Assembly: GCF_013033515.1 (NCBI RefSeq)
Contig: NZ_WQEG01000004.1
Location: forward strand, 62,001 to 126,000
Source: Ruegeria sp. HKCCA6707
Lineage (GTDB): Bacteria > Pseudomonadota > Alphaproteobacteria > Rhodobacterales > Rhodobacteraceae
DNA length: 64,000 nucleotides
Direction: 5' to 3'
Shown: piece after piece, positions 56,013 through 64,000 of the stretch
Position numbering within the stretch: the stretch's first letter is position 1
How the letters are laid out: each line of letters opens with the position of its first letter
Position numbers and translations under genes: made by a program
The notes under the pieces: model-generated
The model's database searches: none
Seen by the model: the letters and a program-made list of their open reading frames with translations, nothing else
What the model was told of the DNA's origin: nothing

Positions 56013-56096
56013 AGCTTGGCAAATGCTTTCTAAAGCGCCCCAAAAAACCGGCGGGCAGAAGATCTGCAATTCAACTTTGTATGAAGGACTGACTAC

Positions 56097-56885
56097 GTGA
56101 GTAAGACAATTCTTATCACAGGTTCGACCGATGGGATCGGTTTACTCACCGCGCAGAAACTTGCTGCGAGTGGGCATCGTGTATTGATCCATGGACGCAG
56201 CACCACAAAGCTCGAAGCTGCTGCGAAACAGATTGGTGGTGAGGTCGAGACCTACATTGCAGACCTGTCGGACATGGACGCGGTGAAAGCTCTGGCAGCA
56301 GAAATCCACAGCAAGCATGACAGGCTGGATGTTCTGATCAACAATGCCGGAGTGCTGAAGACACCCAAGGCCATACTGGGCAACGGGCTGGACATTCGCT
56401 TTGTTGTCAACACTTTTGCCCCATATCTTTTGACGGAGTTGCTGCTTCCCATCATGCCGGTCGAGGGCCGTGTTGTGAACCTGTCGTCTGCCGCGCAAGC
56501 GCCTGTGGATTTGGATGCGATGCGTGGCACAAAACACCTCGGCGATATGGATGCTTATGCACAAAGCAAGCTGGCCATCACGATTTGGACCCGCGAACTC
56601 GCAAAGACACGGCCCAATGGGCCTTTGATGGTCGCCGTCAATCCCGGGTCGTTGCTTGCGTCCAAAATGGTGAAAGAGGGGTTTGGTATGGCAGGCAATG
56701 ACCTGAATATTGGGGCCGATATACTGATCGACGCCGCCCTTGGTGATCGGTTTACCAACGCGTCTGGTGCCTATTTCGACAATGATAGCCGAGATTTCGC
56801 AGACCCGCACAGTGCGGCATTGAGCCCTGAACATGCGTCACAAGTGATGGAGGCGATCCAAAGCTTCGTGCGCCAAAACAGCTGA
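56097..56885 (+). CDS. Short-chain dehydrogenase/reductase
   Basis: SDR oxidoreductase of 262 residues. The cofactor motif is TGSTDGIG near residue 8, NNAG near residue 80, and the active-site Ser and Tyr-X-X-X-Lys are in NLSSAAQAP and DAYAQSKLAI. It starts at a GTG, 85 bases after the CmcJ-like gene. The sequence resembles retinol-dehydrogenase-like members; substrate unknown. Confidence 0.9.
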   Translation: MSKTILITGSTDGIGLLTAQKLAASGHRVLIHGRSTTKLEAAAKQIGGEVETYIADLSDMDAVKALAAEIHSKHDRLDVLINNAGVLKTPKAILGNGLDIRFVVNTFAPYLLTELLLPIMPVEGRVVNLSSAAQAPVDLDAMRGTKHLGDMDAYAQSKLAITIWTRELAKTRPNGPLMVAVNPGSLLASKMVKEGFGMAGNDLNIGADILIDAALGDRFTNASGAYFDNDSRDFADPHSAALSPEHASQVMEAIQSFVRQNS

Positions 56886-56973
56886 CCCACACCGCGCGCG
56901 GCAACCGTACCTACAATTTGTTTTTCCCCAACCCCCGCATCCTTGCTGCGGGGCAACAAGAAAGGAATGCCCG

Positions 56974-57819
56974 ATGAAGTACGAGAATTTTCAGACATTT
57001 ACGGTGGATGTGAAGGGCGCAATCGCGACCGTCACCTTCGATTTTGGGACAGTCAATGTTCAGGGACAAGAGATGCTGGCGGACCTCAACAGCCTTGCCA
57101 TGCGCCTTGAGGGTGACCGTTCGGTGAAGGTCGTGATTTTCCAGTCGGCCAATCCCGAGGTCTGGGTCTGCCACTACGATACTGAGTTGCTCAAGGATAT
57201 GTCGACAGAAGCTGTATCGCGCGACGACGCAAAACTTCTGGATTTGCAGGCTGTCTGCGAGCGGATCAGCAAGGTGCCACAGGCGACGATTGCGAAAATA
57301 GAAGGCTTCGCGCGCGGCGGCGGTCACGAGCTGGCACTTGCCCTCGACATGCGTTTTGTCGCGCGCGGAAAATACAAATTCATGCAGATGGAAGTTGGAA
57401 TGGGTATCCTGCCCTGCGGCGGCGGTGCATCCCGCATGGCGCGTCAGACGGGGCTGGGCAAGGCGCTTGAGATCATCCTCAGTGCGCAGGACTATGATGC
57501 AGATGATGCCGAGCGTTTGGGTACGATCAACAAAGCGCTGGATCCCGATGAGATCGGTCCCTACGTGGATGCTTTGGCGCAACGTATTGCGCAGTTCCCG
57601 GCAGAGTCCATCAATGCCTGCAAGCAGATGGTCTATGAATCCATCGACCAGCCTATCCAGGATGCGTTGAAGGCCGAAGCCTATTGGCTGTACCAAGCCA
57701 CCAGCAAAACGCCAGCTGTGAAACGCTTTGCCACTGCCGATGAGCAGGGCCTGGAACATGACATCGAAAACCAACGCAACTGGGGCGAGCTGGTTATGAA
57801 AGTGCAAGACATTAACTGA
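56974..57819 (+). CDS. Enoyl-CoA hydratase/isomerase family protein
   Basis: Crotonase-fold protein of 281 residues. The oxyanion-hole stretches are VIFQSANPEVWVCHYDT and AKIEGFARGGGHELALALDM; the second half has MGILPCGGGASRMARQTGLG. The usual hydratase Glu in the second stretch is not evident (GMGILPCGGG), so hydration is uncertain. It is 88 bases after the SDR gene. An inverted repeat near 57833-57866 may end transcription. Confidence 0.88.
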   Translation: MKYENFQTFTVDVKGAIATVTFDFGTVNVQGQEMLADLNSLAMRLEGDRSVKVVIFQSANPEVWVCHYDTELLKDMSTEAVSRDDAKLLDLQAVCERISKVPQATIAKIEGFARGGGHELALALDMRFVARGKYKFMQMEVGMGILPCGGGASRMARQTGLGKALEIILSAQDYDADDAERLGTINKALDPDEIGPYVDALAQRIAQFPAESINACKQMVYESIDQPIQDALKAEAYWLYQATSKTPAVKRFATADEQGLEHDIENQRNWGELVMKVQDIN

Positions 57820-57894
57820 TCTTGCATGACGCTGTTCTGGTCACCGCTTGGAGGTGGTGGCCAGAGGTTGCACTATGACTTGCAAAGATATTTT

Positions 57895-57919
57895 GCGACC
57901 AGATGCTGGATTTGGTCGC
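57895..57919. promoter_or_regulatory. Inverted repeat before the esterase remnant
   Basis: GCGACCA (57895-57901) pairs perfectly with TGGTCGC (57913-57919). It lies 46 bases before the esterase start and could be an operator or a weak terminator. Confidence 0.35.
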
Positions 57920-57964
57920 GGGGTGAGTCCAACAGGCATGGAAAGCTGATTGGAGGTCAGTGTA

Positions 57965-58690
57965 TTGAACAAAGGTATTTTCCAACTGGCAATCATTGTC
58001 TTTGTCACTTTGTTGAGCCCGCCAAGCCTGTCTGCGCAATCGTGCGGTAATCTTGAAACGCCCTGTGTCGTCGAGGGCGGAACGTACCATGTTCTGTTGC
58101 CTGAAACGCCCGAGCCGACGGGGATTGTCATGCATTTGCATGGCGGTGGCAGTACCGGCGGCAGTATGCTCAAGTCTGATCTCGCCAGTGAGGCTCTTTC
58201 GCGGGGCTATGTTTTCCTAGCGCCGAACGGAGAGCATCCGGAAGCAAAATGGACAAAGGATTGGTCGGTCCGCGCAGATAGTATGAAATTCGAACGTAAC
58301 GACGCAGAGTTTCTGAGCACGGTGTTGGCTGATATCCAAAGCAAGACTGACCTTGCAGAAGCTCCATTGCTCTTGTCCGGGTTCTCGCGGGGCGGATCAA
58401 TGGTTTGGGACATGGCATGCTGGCAACCGGACTTTGCTGATGCCTATGCTGCTTTGGCAGGTGCTTTTTGGGAGAAGTTGCCAGACCGCTGTGCCGAACC
58501 GGTGTATCTTTTCCACACGCATGGATGGACGGACCGGGTGGTGCCGCTGGAAGGGCGATCTTTCTTTGATGGAACAGTGGTTCAGGGAGATGTCTACGCT
58601 TTTGATCCAGCGCGTAGTCCTGAAGGAAGCTGTGTTCAACCAGGGCATCGGCGGGCAAGTCATACGTTGCCACCAGCTTGTTGGCATTGA
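57965..58690 (+). pseudogene. PHB-depolymerase/LpqC-type esterase, C-terminus replaced
   Basis: Secreted esterase of the polyhydroxybutyrate depolymerase/feruloyl-esterase family. The TTG at 57965 follows GGAGG at eight bases and gives a signal peptide ending PPSLSAQ. The catalytic Ser is in SGFSRGGS and the probable Asp in GWTDRVVPLEGR. The family match ends at about QGDVYAF (58597-58606). After that the frame reads through antisense sequence of another gene to 58690. The catalytic His of the C-terminus is therefore missing. Confidence 0.75.
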
Positions 58691-58932
58691 TGTCCCAGCC
58701 AGTAAAGCTTCGCTTACCGAGGTCGAGAATCCACATCACGCCGTCGTCGGTAATGCGGGCGGCAATGACCGCACCCAGATTATCGTTCGCCTCTTTGGAA
58801 GGATATTCGACCATGGTGCCGTCAGACAGGCGTTCATAGAGTTTCGCCTTGGATGCACCCAGCGGTGACATGCTCAGGAACATGCGACCATCGGTGGAGA
58901 AGAACGGATCGCCGTAGCGTGTGTCATGGGTT
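58597..58932 (-). pseudogene. MRJP/Yellow-family protein, internal fragment
   Basis: About 110 residues match the major-royal-jelly/Yellow propeller family: YGDPFFSTDGRMFLSMSPLG, then AARITDDGVMWILDLGKRSF, then TYDLPADALVEHSFLQDYAL. The N-terminus is replaced by the BCS1-like frame near 58928. The remainder is lost at about 58597, where the convergent esterase begins. Family role in bacteria is unknown. Confidence 0.7.
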
Positions 58933-59253
58933 GCCTTGCCAAAAGAACCAGTGCTGACCGGGTGACGGCGCATAGCCCTTCGTACCACTCGCCCATTCGC
59001 CATCCGTCATGCGCACATGTCGGGACTGGGACAGAACACTGTTCTGCTCCATCCAGATGCAGAAATGGCGATAGGACGGGCTACGGTTGTCCAATGTCAG
59101 GCTGACCCAGACGCGCCGCAGAACCAAACGGTACAGCGACAGGAACGCAAGGCGAAGAAAGGCAACCACAACCCCAAAGGCACCCAGTGCCAGACCACCG
59201 GCGAAAAAGTCGCTGGTCAGGGCATTGGTCAGAAACTGATCCACGATCGCCAT
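58924..59253 (-). pseudogene. BCS1-type AAA protein, N-terminal domain only
   Basis: 109 residues match the BCS1 N-terminal domain: a membrane helix (FFAGGLALGAFGVVVAFLRL), then TLDNRSPSYRHFCIWMEQNS, then PSPGQHWFFWQGNP. The AAA ATPase core is absent; the frame stops where the MRJP-like fragment begins. The ATG at 59253 comes directly after the prfH stop, so the original gene was probably third in the rtcB-prfH operon. Confidence 0.7.
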
Positions 59254-59254
59254 C

Positions 59255-59896
59255 CTAGCCCCCTGTTACGTCTCGAAAGTCATGGCCTTTGAAGCACCGC
59301 ACCGGGTTGCCGCGCTGTAAAGCGTGATGCAGCCCATTGCGGAGCGCCTTCTGGTCGGCCTCTGACGCGGCGGTGCGGGCGGCCAGCAATTGCTGAAGCC
59401 GCGCCAGCGCCAGCGCTTTGTTGCGATGTTGTGACCGTGCCGCACGCGCCACCGCAGCAAGCCCGGTTGGCCGGTGGGTCGCGCGCACCGCGCTGTCGGT
59501 TGTGTTCTGATGCTGCCCGCCGGGACCACCGGCGCGAAACGTGTCGAACACGACATCACCCGCACGAAGATGATCGGGGTTTTGCGCGGGCACGGGCAAA
59601 TCGAACACGCCAATGAACCAGTTGGCGCGCTTATGCGATGGGCGGAGCCTGCTTGACGCGCACCATTGGATCGTACCGCGCCAGTTTCGGGCGAAATCCG
59701 CCGCAGCTGCACCGCTGACGACAACCACCGCAGATCTGACGCCGTGTTCAGAACGTTCGGCATGCGCATCGAAATCCAACGCCTCGGCCTCGGCCTCGGA
59801 ACGCATGGCCTTCAGCACATGCGCCACCGCCTGCTGACATTCAGCCGGGCCCGAGCCGCTGGTCACCAAAAGTGAGATATGTTCGGGCGCGTTCAT
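59255..59896 (-). CDS. prfH: Peptide chain release factor homologue PrfH
   Basis: Codon-independent release factor of 213 residues. The peptidyl-tRNA hydrolysis motif GGQ is in [20 protein letters not shown] near residue 125, and the basic tail is [20 protein letters not shown]. It lacks the RF1/RF2 codon-recognition domain. PrfH paired with RtcB2 is known to release peptides from, and help repair, ribosomes cut in the 16S decoding centre. The ATG at 59896 overlaps the rtcB stop (ATGA), supporting joint action. Confidence 0.92.
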   Translation of the reverse strand: MNAPEHISLLVTSGSGPAECQQAVAHVLKAMRSEAEAEALDFDAHAERSEHGVRSAVVVVSGAAAADFARNWRGTIQWCASSRLRPSHKRANWFIGVFDLPVPAQNPDHLRAGDVVFDTFRAGGPGGQHQNTTDSAVRATHRPTGLAAVARAARSQHRNKALALARLQQLLAARTAASEADQKALRNGLHHALQRGNPVRCFKGHDFRDVTGG

Positions 59897-61026
59897 CTCT
59901 GCCCTCCCTCTCGGACCTTCTTGAAGGTGATGAGCGGATGGAACCGCGCCACGCAATCTGCCGCACCGGTGCGATGCAGATCCTCTGCAACGGATTGGGC
60001 GGATTTATAGGCCAAAGGCGCTTCCTCAACCAAAAGATCACGGTCTTCACACAGGATGCGCCCGCCAAACGGGGTGTGCTGCATGGCTTCAAGGTCGGAT
60101 CTTTTGGCCCGAACCCGCCCATGCATCGAAGACCGGTCATAGCGCCGCCCCGCACCATGCGCCAAGCTACCCAGCGCGTCACCGTGACCGGTCGGAGCCA
60201 GAAGGTAGCTTGCACTTGCCCGCGACCCGGCAAGCGGAACATGGTCGCGCGCGGCAATCGCCGCCCCTTTACGGTGCAGCCAACCCTGCGCTGTCTGCTC
60301 GATCAGGTTATGGGGCGCATCGACCACCAGTTGCAGATCAGCCCGCAGCGCCTCGGCTGCCCGTTCAGCAATGATCTGGCGGTTCAGGCGCGCCCAGCGC
60401 ACGGCCCGGTCATGATCGCGAATATATGCCCGCGCGTTGTCACTTTCCGCGGCAAGTCCCGCAAAGGCCCCCGTGGGCAAAGCCGCCAGAACCGCATTGC
60501 CAAATCCGCGAGAGCCGGAATGCACCAGCAGATACAGGCGCGTCGTGTCCAGACCGACCTGAGCGACGGCGTCGTCCAACTGTTGAACCTCGCAAAAATG
60601 ATTGCCACCACCGATGGTACCCAAAGCATCAGCAAAGAGGTCGGGCGCAAAGCCTGCCTCCTCCAACCGTGCTCCGTTGCTGTGATCGGCGGGCCCGCCC
60701 AGCGCGCGCAGCCGCCGCACCGCCTTGTCCAACTTCAGCCTGTGCACAGGCAAATCCAGCTGGAACAGCGACATGCCGCAGCCGATATCGTTCCCAGCCA
60801 GTTGCGGATAGATCCTGTTTGCCAGAACGGCACAACCGACCGGCCCGAATTTACCGGGATGCAGATCCGGGAACGCCGCGATTTTGCGCACGCCGGGCCA
60901 ACCCGCGATGTCCTCAAGTTGTTGTTCGGCCCGACCATCAATCCAGGCCGCAGATGTATAGAATTTCGTGATGATGCCGTCGCTGATCACAGCGGACGCG
61001 CGACCATCCAAGACAGAATTGCCCAT
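59893..61026 (-). CDS. rtcB: RNA-splicing ligase RtcB (RtcB2 type)
   Basis: GTP-dependent RNA ligase joining 2',3'-cyclic phosphate or 3'-phosphate to 5'-OH ends, 377 residues. Active-site stretches are [20 protein letters not shown], then [11 protein letters not shown] with the metal-binding Cys, [18 protein letters not shown], and [12 protein letters not shown] with the guanylylated-His region. It is shorter than housekeeping RtcB and fits the RtcB2 form. The ATG at 61026 gives a family-like start ([16 protein letters not shown]); the upstream frame begins at a TTG. It forms an operon with prfH. Confidence 0.92.
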   Translation of the reverse strand: MGNSVLDGRASAVISDGIITKFYTSAAWIDGRAEQQLEDIAGWPGVRKIAAFPDLHPGKFGPVGCAVLANRIYPQLAGNDIGCGMSLFQLDLPVHRLKLDKAVRRLRALGGPADHSNGARLEEAGFAPDLFADALGTIGGGNHFCEVQQLDDAVAQVGLDTTRLYLLVHSGSRGFGNAVLAALPTGAFAGLAAESDNARAYIRDHDRAVRWARLNRQIIAERAAEALRADLQLVVDAPHNLIEQTAQGWLHRKGAAIAARDHVPLAGSRASASYLLAPTGHGDALGSLAHGAGRRYDRSSMHGRVRAKRSDLEAMQHTPFGGRILCEDRDLLVEEAPLAYKSAQSVAEDLHRTGAADCVARFHPLITFKKVREGGQR

Positions 61027-61337
61027 AAGACAGTACCCAAAAACGTATGTAGAAACGCCAGCCAAACGCCAGCGATTGGGATCAAACCTGATCTGATTTC
61101 AGCTTAGGTATTGATCGGCCCCGAAAGGGCAAAATTGCGAATAAGCATATGGTTCCCTTTCTTTGCTAGGGGTTACGGTTTGGGTCCGATGGACCGATGT
61201 GAGACCGCCGTTTAGTTGGGAACGCCGATTCACTCAAAGGTTTTAGGCGCGCCCTGCAAAGCATGTGACCAAAAAGTCACTCTACCGTGTCCTAGCGGGC
61301 ACTCCTTGTCACGTGAAAACCCGGACCCTATTGGGCT
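61027..61337. other. Gap upstream of rtcB
   Basis: About 310 bases with no gene seen. No sigma-54 site typical of rtcR-controlled operons was found, and no rtcR is present. A short CCC/GGG hairpin near 61318-61335 may end the methyltransferase transcript. Confidence 0.5.
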
Positions 61338-62096
61338 TCAAGTGAACAGAAAGCTTGGGAATTGAGTTCGCGCCCGGTCCGAGGAAAAAGCCTGTTGGAC
61401 CGGCTGTTCCACCCCATCAAGGCTGCATCCGCCGTAGAACTCCAAATTCTTCGCAAGCTCTTGCAACGCTACAGCACCGCCATCCTGCTCGACAAAAGGC
61501 GCATGGGTGGACAGGTAGAAAGCGGGGCGTTGTTGTTGCAACCAGGGGCGCAGATGGGGCACCAGCGCAAATTCAGCGCCTTCCACATCCATCTTGACCA
61601 ATGAAACATCGCTCAGATCCACCGCTTTTTCAAACGTCTCCCATGACAGGCTCAGCGCCTCGGTGCCCTTGCTGGTGTCGCCAAGCACGGACGTCATGGA
61701 ATCCCCCGGCTCGCCGCCCAGGCTCGCCATGCGCATCACCCCGGTTTCTCCCCAAAGCGCGGCCCCAAAGGCCGAAACATTGGTGATCCCGTTCAATTCG
61801 AGGTTCCAGATCAAATAGCGATAGGCAACGGGATCGGGCTCAAAACACCACACATGGCGCGCACGGCGCGCGGCATAGAGTACAGTGGCCCCGGCCCAGG
61901 CGCCAATGTCGACATAGTCGCGATCAGGCGACAGAAACTTGTCCAGCATGGCAAAGGTTTCGGGCTCCCAATCCCCGGCGGTCGCTTTGCGCCAGAATTT
62001 GGAGTGATAGGGATCCAGCCGGAACGGATCCCCATTGAGGCGGCCATTGTAATAGCCCCGTGCCCGATAGAACATCTTGCGCAACTTGATAAGCAT
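61338..62096 (-). CDS. FkbM-family methyltransferase
   Basis: SAM-dependent methyltransferase of 252 residues. The SAM motif is DIGAWAGATVLYAARRARHV near residue 80, with an acidic loop CFEPDPVAYRYLIWNLELNG and the later FkbM motif LVKMDVEGAEFALV. Such enzymes methylate sugars or lipids in surface polysaccharides. The ATG at 62096 follows AAGG. It lies 79 bases after the GNAT-like gene and probably shares its transcript. Confidence 0.88.
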   Translation of the reverse strand: MLIKLRKMFYRARGYYNGRLNGDPFRLDPYHSKFWRKATAGDWEPETFAMLDKFLSPDRDYVDIGAWAGATVLYAARRARHVWCFEPDPVAYRYLIWNLELNGITNVSAFGAALWGETGVMRMASLGGEPGDSMTSVLGDTSKGTEALSLSWETFEKAVDLSDVSLVKMDVEGAEFALVPHLRPWLQQQRPAFYLSTHAPFVEQDGGAVALQELAKNLEFYGGCSLDGVEQPVQQAFSSDRARTQFPSFLFT

Positions 62097-62175
62097 GGCC
62101 GGCCTTTGCTGAGGTTTGGTCTTTGTTTGCAACTGCTTGTGACACAACTTGGCGCGCCACCCAAGGGCGCGCGGT

Positions 62176-63039
62176 TCAATCCAGCTTGAGCGACAGCAGC
62201 TGAAGCTCGGTATAAAGGTGATCCAGCTCTGGCCCGTTCAGGCTCTTGGATTTCACAAAGCGCGGTGCGGGCAGTTTGATACGCGTCGCATCGTCTGGGT
62301 CACCGCCGCAGAACCGCGCATCTGCCGAAAGCACCGCGTTGTCGGCTGGCAATAGGGCGTCTGCGATCTCTTGCCCGAAACGGGTCAGAAACCCCTCATG
62401 CGCGTCACGAATATAGAGCACATCCCACCACGGCTGATCCGCCCCTTTTTGCGTCACCGAAAAGATGGCGAAGCTTTCACCTTCGGGGTGACGCATCAAC
62501 ACCGGGCGCACCCCATAGGGCAGCAGATCCTGCATATATCGCGCCTCATGCGGCTGAAGATGCGGCAGCAGATCCGCAGGATCGGTGATCACGTCCAACA
62601 ACTCCGACCCGGCGCTGCTCCGCTGCCAATCCCAGCGATAATCGTCCAAAGAGGCAAATCCGCAGGCCCTTAGCGCCGCCATCGTGCGCGGATTGCTGGT
62701 GCTCGTCATGCTGGTATAGTGTCGATCCGGGTCAGCTGTGGCCCGGACCATCATCAGCAGCCCCGCACTGCCACGGTATTCCTTTTCCACATACCACGCG
62801 CACATATTTGTCAGGTTCAGCACCCCTTGCGGCAACATGCGTTGGGAGTGAACGGCCCCCAGATAGCCCACAATGCGCCCATCAGCCTCGGCCACATAGC
62901 CATAGTTGGGCTTGGGCATGTTCCAGTCATAATCAAAGATGCCGCGCCAGCGTTCTGGCGACAGTTTTGAGTTCATCTTGCCATGCAGCAGCGCCACTGC
63001 GGCCTCGGTATCCTCTTTTTCGGCAGGTCGGATGATCAT
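62176..63039 (-). CDS. GNAT-like acyltransferase domain protein
   Basis: Protein of 287 residues. The N-terminal half has the GNAT pattern: MIIRPAEKEDTEAAVALLHG, then YGYVAEADGRIVGYLGAVHS, then WYVEKEYRGSAGLLMMVRA. The C-terminal 150 residues have no recognised domain. The ATG at 63039 overlaps the deacetylase stop (ATGA). Context suggests acylation of a surface sugar or an exopolysaccharide precursor. Confidence 0.8.
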   Translation of the reverse strand: MIIRPAEKEDTEAAVALLHGKMNSKLSPERWRGIFDYDWNMPKPNYGYVAEADGRIVGYLGAVHSQRMLPQGVLNLTNMCAWYVEKEYRGSAGLLMMVRATADPDRHYTSMTSTSNPRTMAALRACGFASLDDYRWDWQRSSAGSELLDVITDPADLLPHLQPHEARYMQDLLPYGVRPVLMRHPEGESFAIFSVTQKGADQPWWDVLYIRDAHEGFLTRFGQEIADALLPADNAVLSADARFCGGDPDDATRIKLPAPRFVKSKSLNGPELDHLYTELQLLSLKLD

Positions 63040-63863
63040 GACGCCAAAACCTCGCTGGGCGCGGGAAACCGGACAGCCGGATGCGCCGTGAGGTGCCCCA
63101 AAAGCGTTTCGCAAAAATCCCAGGTGGCGGCGTCGTGATCGATATGATGGGTTAGCAGCCCGGTGGGTTCAGCCGCATCGGCAGAACCGGTCCGACGCGC
63201 GATCAAATGGTCGGTGAGGAACGATATGGATTTGGCCGTGCCGGTAAACCGGGCGCCGCCTTTCCATTTGATTGGATCGCAATGGCTGTTGACCAAGCGC
63301 AGCCCCGGCGCGGCCTCTGCCGCCGGCCGCGCATCACACAAGGACAGCGCGGTATAGCCCAACGCCGGAAGCCCCGCGACAACGCTCGGGTCAATGCGGT
63401 TCCAAGGGGGCACCATGACAGGTAGAAACCGGTCAGGCCCAAACAGCTCCGCCAGGACCCGGCGGCCTTGTTGCAGCTCGTCCAAAACAGTCTCTAACTG
63501 TCTATGACGGCCCAATTCCCACGCGCCTTTGTCACCGCTGCCCTTGGCGTGGTTAATATGCGCATACCCGTGCTGCGCGACATAGGCAGTTGGATGGGCC
63601 AGAACCGTGTCGGCAAAGGCAACATCCGCAGTCGCCGGAATCGAGGCCAGAACAACGGGTGTGCCGGTCTTGGCCGACAGCGACAGCAGACGCGACAGCT
63701 GTGGACCGGGGCGCGAGGCATCATCATCGCGCCACCAGAACGTGGCGATGCGTCCTTGAGCGTGCCATTGATCCAGTTCGGCGTTGAGCGTGTCCCAGGC
63801 TTCTGTATGTGCTGCCTCGGTCGAATTTGGCATGTCGCTATCTTGCGTCACCATAAGCCCCAT
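63036..63863 (-). CDS. Polysaccharide-deacetylase-like protein
   Basis: Protein of 275 residues of the carbohydrate esterase 4-like fold. ATFWWRDDDASRPGPQLSRL holds the Asp pair, AYVAQHGYAHINHA the metal His residues, and VMVPPWNRIDPSVVAGLPAL the third motif. No signal peptide is seen. Possible starts are the ATGs at 63863, 63854 and 63833; none has a clear ribosome-binding site. It leads the GNAT-FkbM set, which probably modifies a cell-surface glycan. Confidence 0.82.
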   Translation of the reverse strand: MGLMVTQDSDMPNSTEAAHTEAWDTLNAELDQWHAQGRIATFWWRDDDASRPGPQLSRLLSLSAKTGTPVVLASIPATADVAFADTVLAHPTAYVAQHGYAHINHAKGSGDKGAWELGRHRQLETVLDELQQGRRVLAELFGPDRFLPVMVPPWNRIDPSVVAGLPALGYTALSLCDARPAAEAAPGLRLVNSHCDPIKWKGGARFTGTAKSISFLTDHLIARRTGSADAAEPTGLLTHHIDHDAATWDFCETLLGHLTAHPAVRFPAPSEVLAS

Positions 63864-64000
63864 CGTTTGTCTCGCCCCATGTGCTATTACAACGGGTCGC
63901 GCGATGCCATTGCCAAACGCATGAACACCAAATTGCGAAGTGATTTTACCAAGATACCGACCAAGACTATCCTCGTCACAAGAGTTTCCTTCCCCTCTTT

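Noticed and set aside
63880..64000. Possible divergent gene starting at an ATG at 63880
   Set aside because: About 40 codons stay open to the window edge, but there is no ribosome-binding site and no recognised motif.
1..64000. CRISPR array
   Set aside because: No regularly spaced repeat set was found by eye, and no cas gene is present.

Overview
The window looks like a chromosomal segment of an alphaproteobacterium of the Rhodobacteraceae (Roseobacter group). The reasons are the petABC cytochrome bc1 operon with a petP/petR-type regulator pair nearby, the compact hda-xseB-ispA-dxs operon, an FMN-riboswitch-controlled type II lumazine synthase, and GC-rich coding with many ATGA start/stop overlaps. 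The genus cannot be named from the sequence alone.

Positions 1-11512 hold a peptide/cyclic-amide utilisation locus: hyuA (cut by the window edge), hyuB, a complete Dpp/Opp-type ABC importer and its binding protein on the minus strand, then a divergent IclR regulator and an M28-family peptidase. Shared 19-bp near-palindromes in both regulatory gaps tie the locus together. The binding protein appears circularly permuted: its signal peptide is followed by the segment that is normally C-terminal. Positions 11531-30401 are backbone housekeeping: isoprenoid synthesis (dxs, ispA), xseB, an HDAC-like deacetylase, petR/petP, ilvE, phoD, cobO, a DMT exporter, an HD hydrolase, aroC, riboswitch-ribH, a PaiB-like FMN protein, a GST, petABC, mtaB and dapF.

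A tRNA-Lys gene (30633-30708) is followed 21 kb later by a 46/47-identical copy of its 3' half (51685-51731). The interval is therefore read as a genomic island. No integrase remains. At the tRNA end lie a truncated HsdS fragment and a truncated TetR gene fused at one breakpoint. Next come two DUF1254/DUF1214 proteins (one with an added OmpA domain), an AraC regulator and a MauG-type peroxidase remnant. The rest is a catabolic cluster: a serine-glyoxylate-type aminotransferase, an FAD/4Fe-4S 2-hydroxyacid dehydrogenase, an LDH2/MDH2-type dehydrogenase, an NMT1/Tau-type ABC importer, two FAH-family hydrolases, an oxalate-CoA-ligase-like synthetase, a PanE-like reductase and two GntR regulators. 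Together they suggest uptake and degradation of a small 2-oxo/2-hydroxy acid passing through glyoxylate/oxalate; the substrate is not known.

Immediately beyond the island end is an AT-richer segment with a free-standing reverse transcriptase of the unknown-group/defence type. Its start is preceded by about 540 bp without a convincing gene but with strong inverted repeats, a candidate template RNA. A Nudix hydrolase is convergent with it. Then come a LysR regulator divergent from a CmcJ/NvfI-like oxygenase, an SDR and a crotonase; three gene remnants joined end to end (esterase, MRJP/Yellow-like, BCS1-like); an rtcB-prfH RNA-repair/ribosome-rescue pair; and an envelope or polysaccharide group (FkbM methyltransferase, GNAT-like protein, polysaccharide deacetylase-like protein) running to the right edge.
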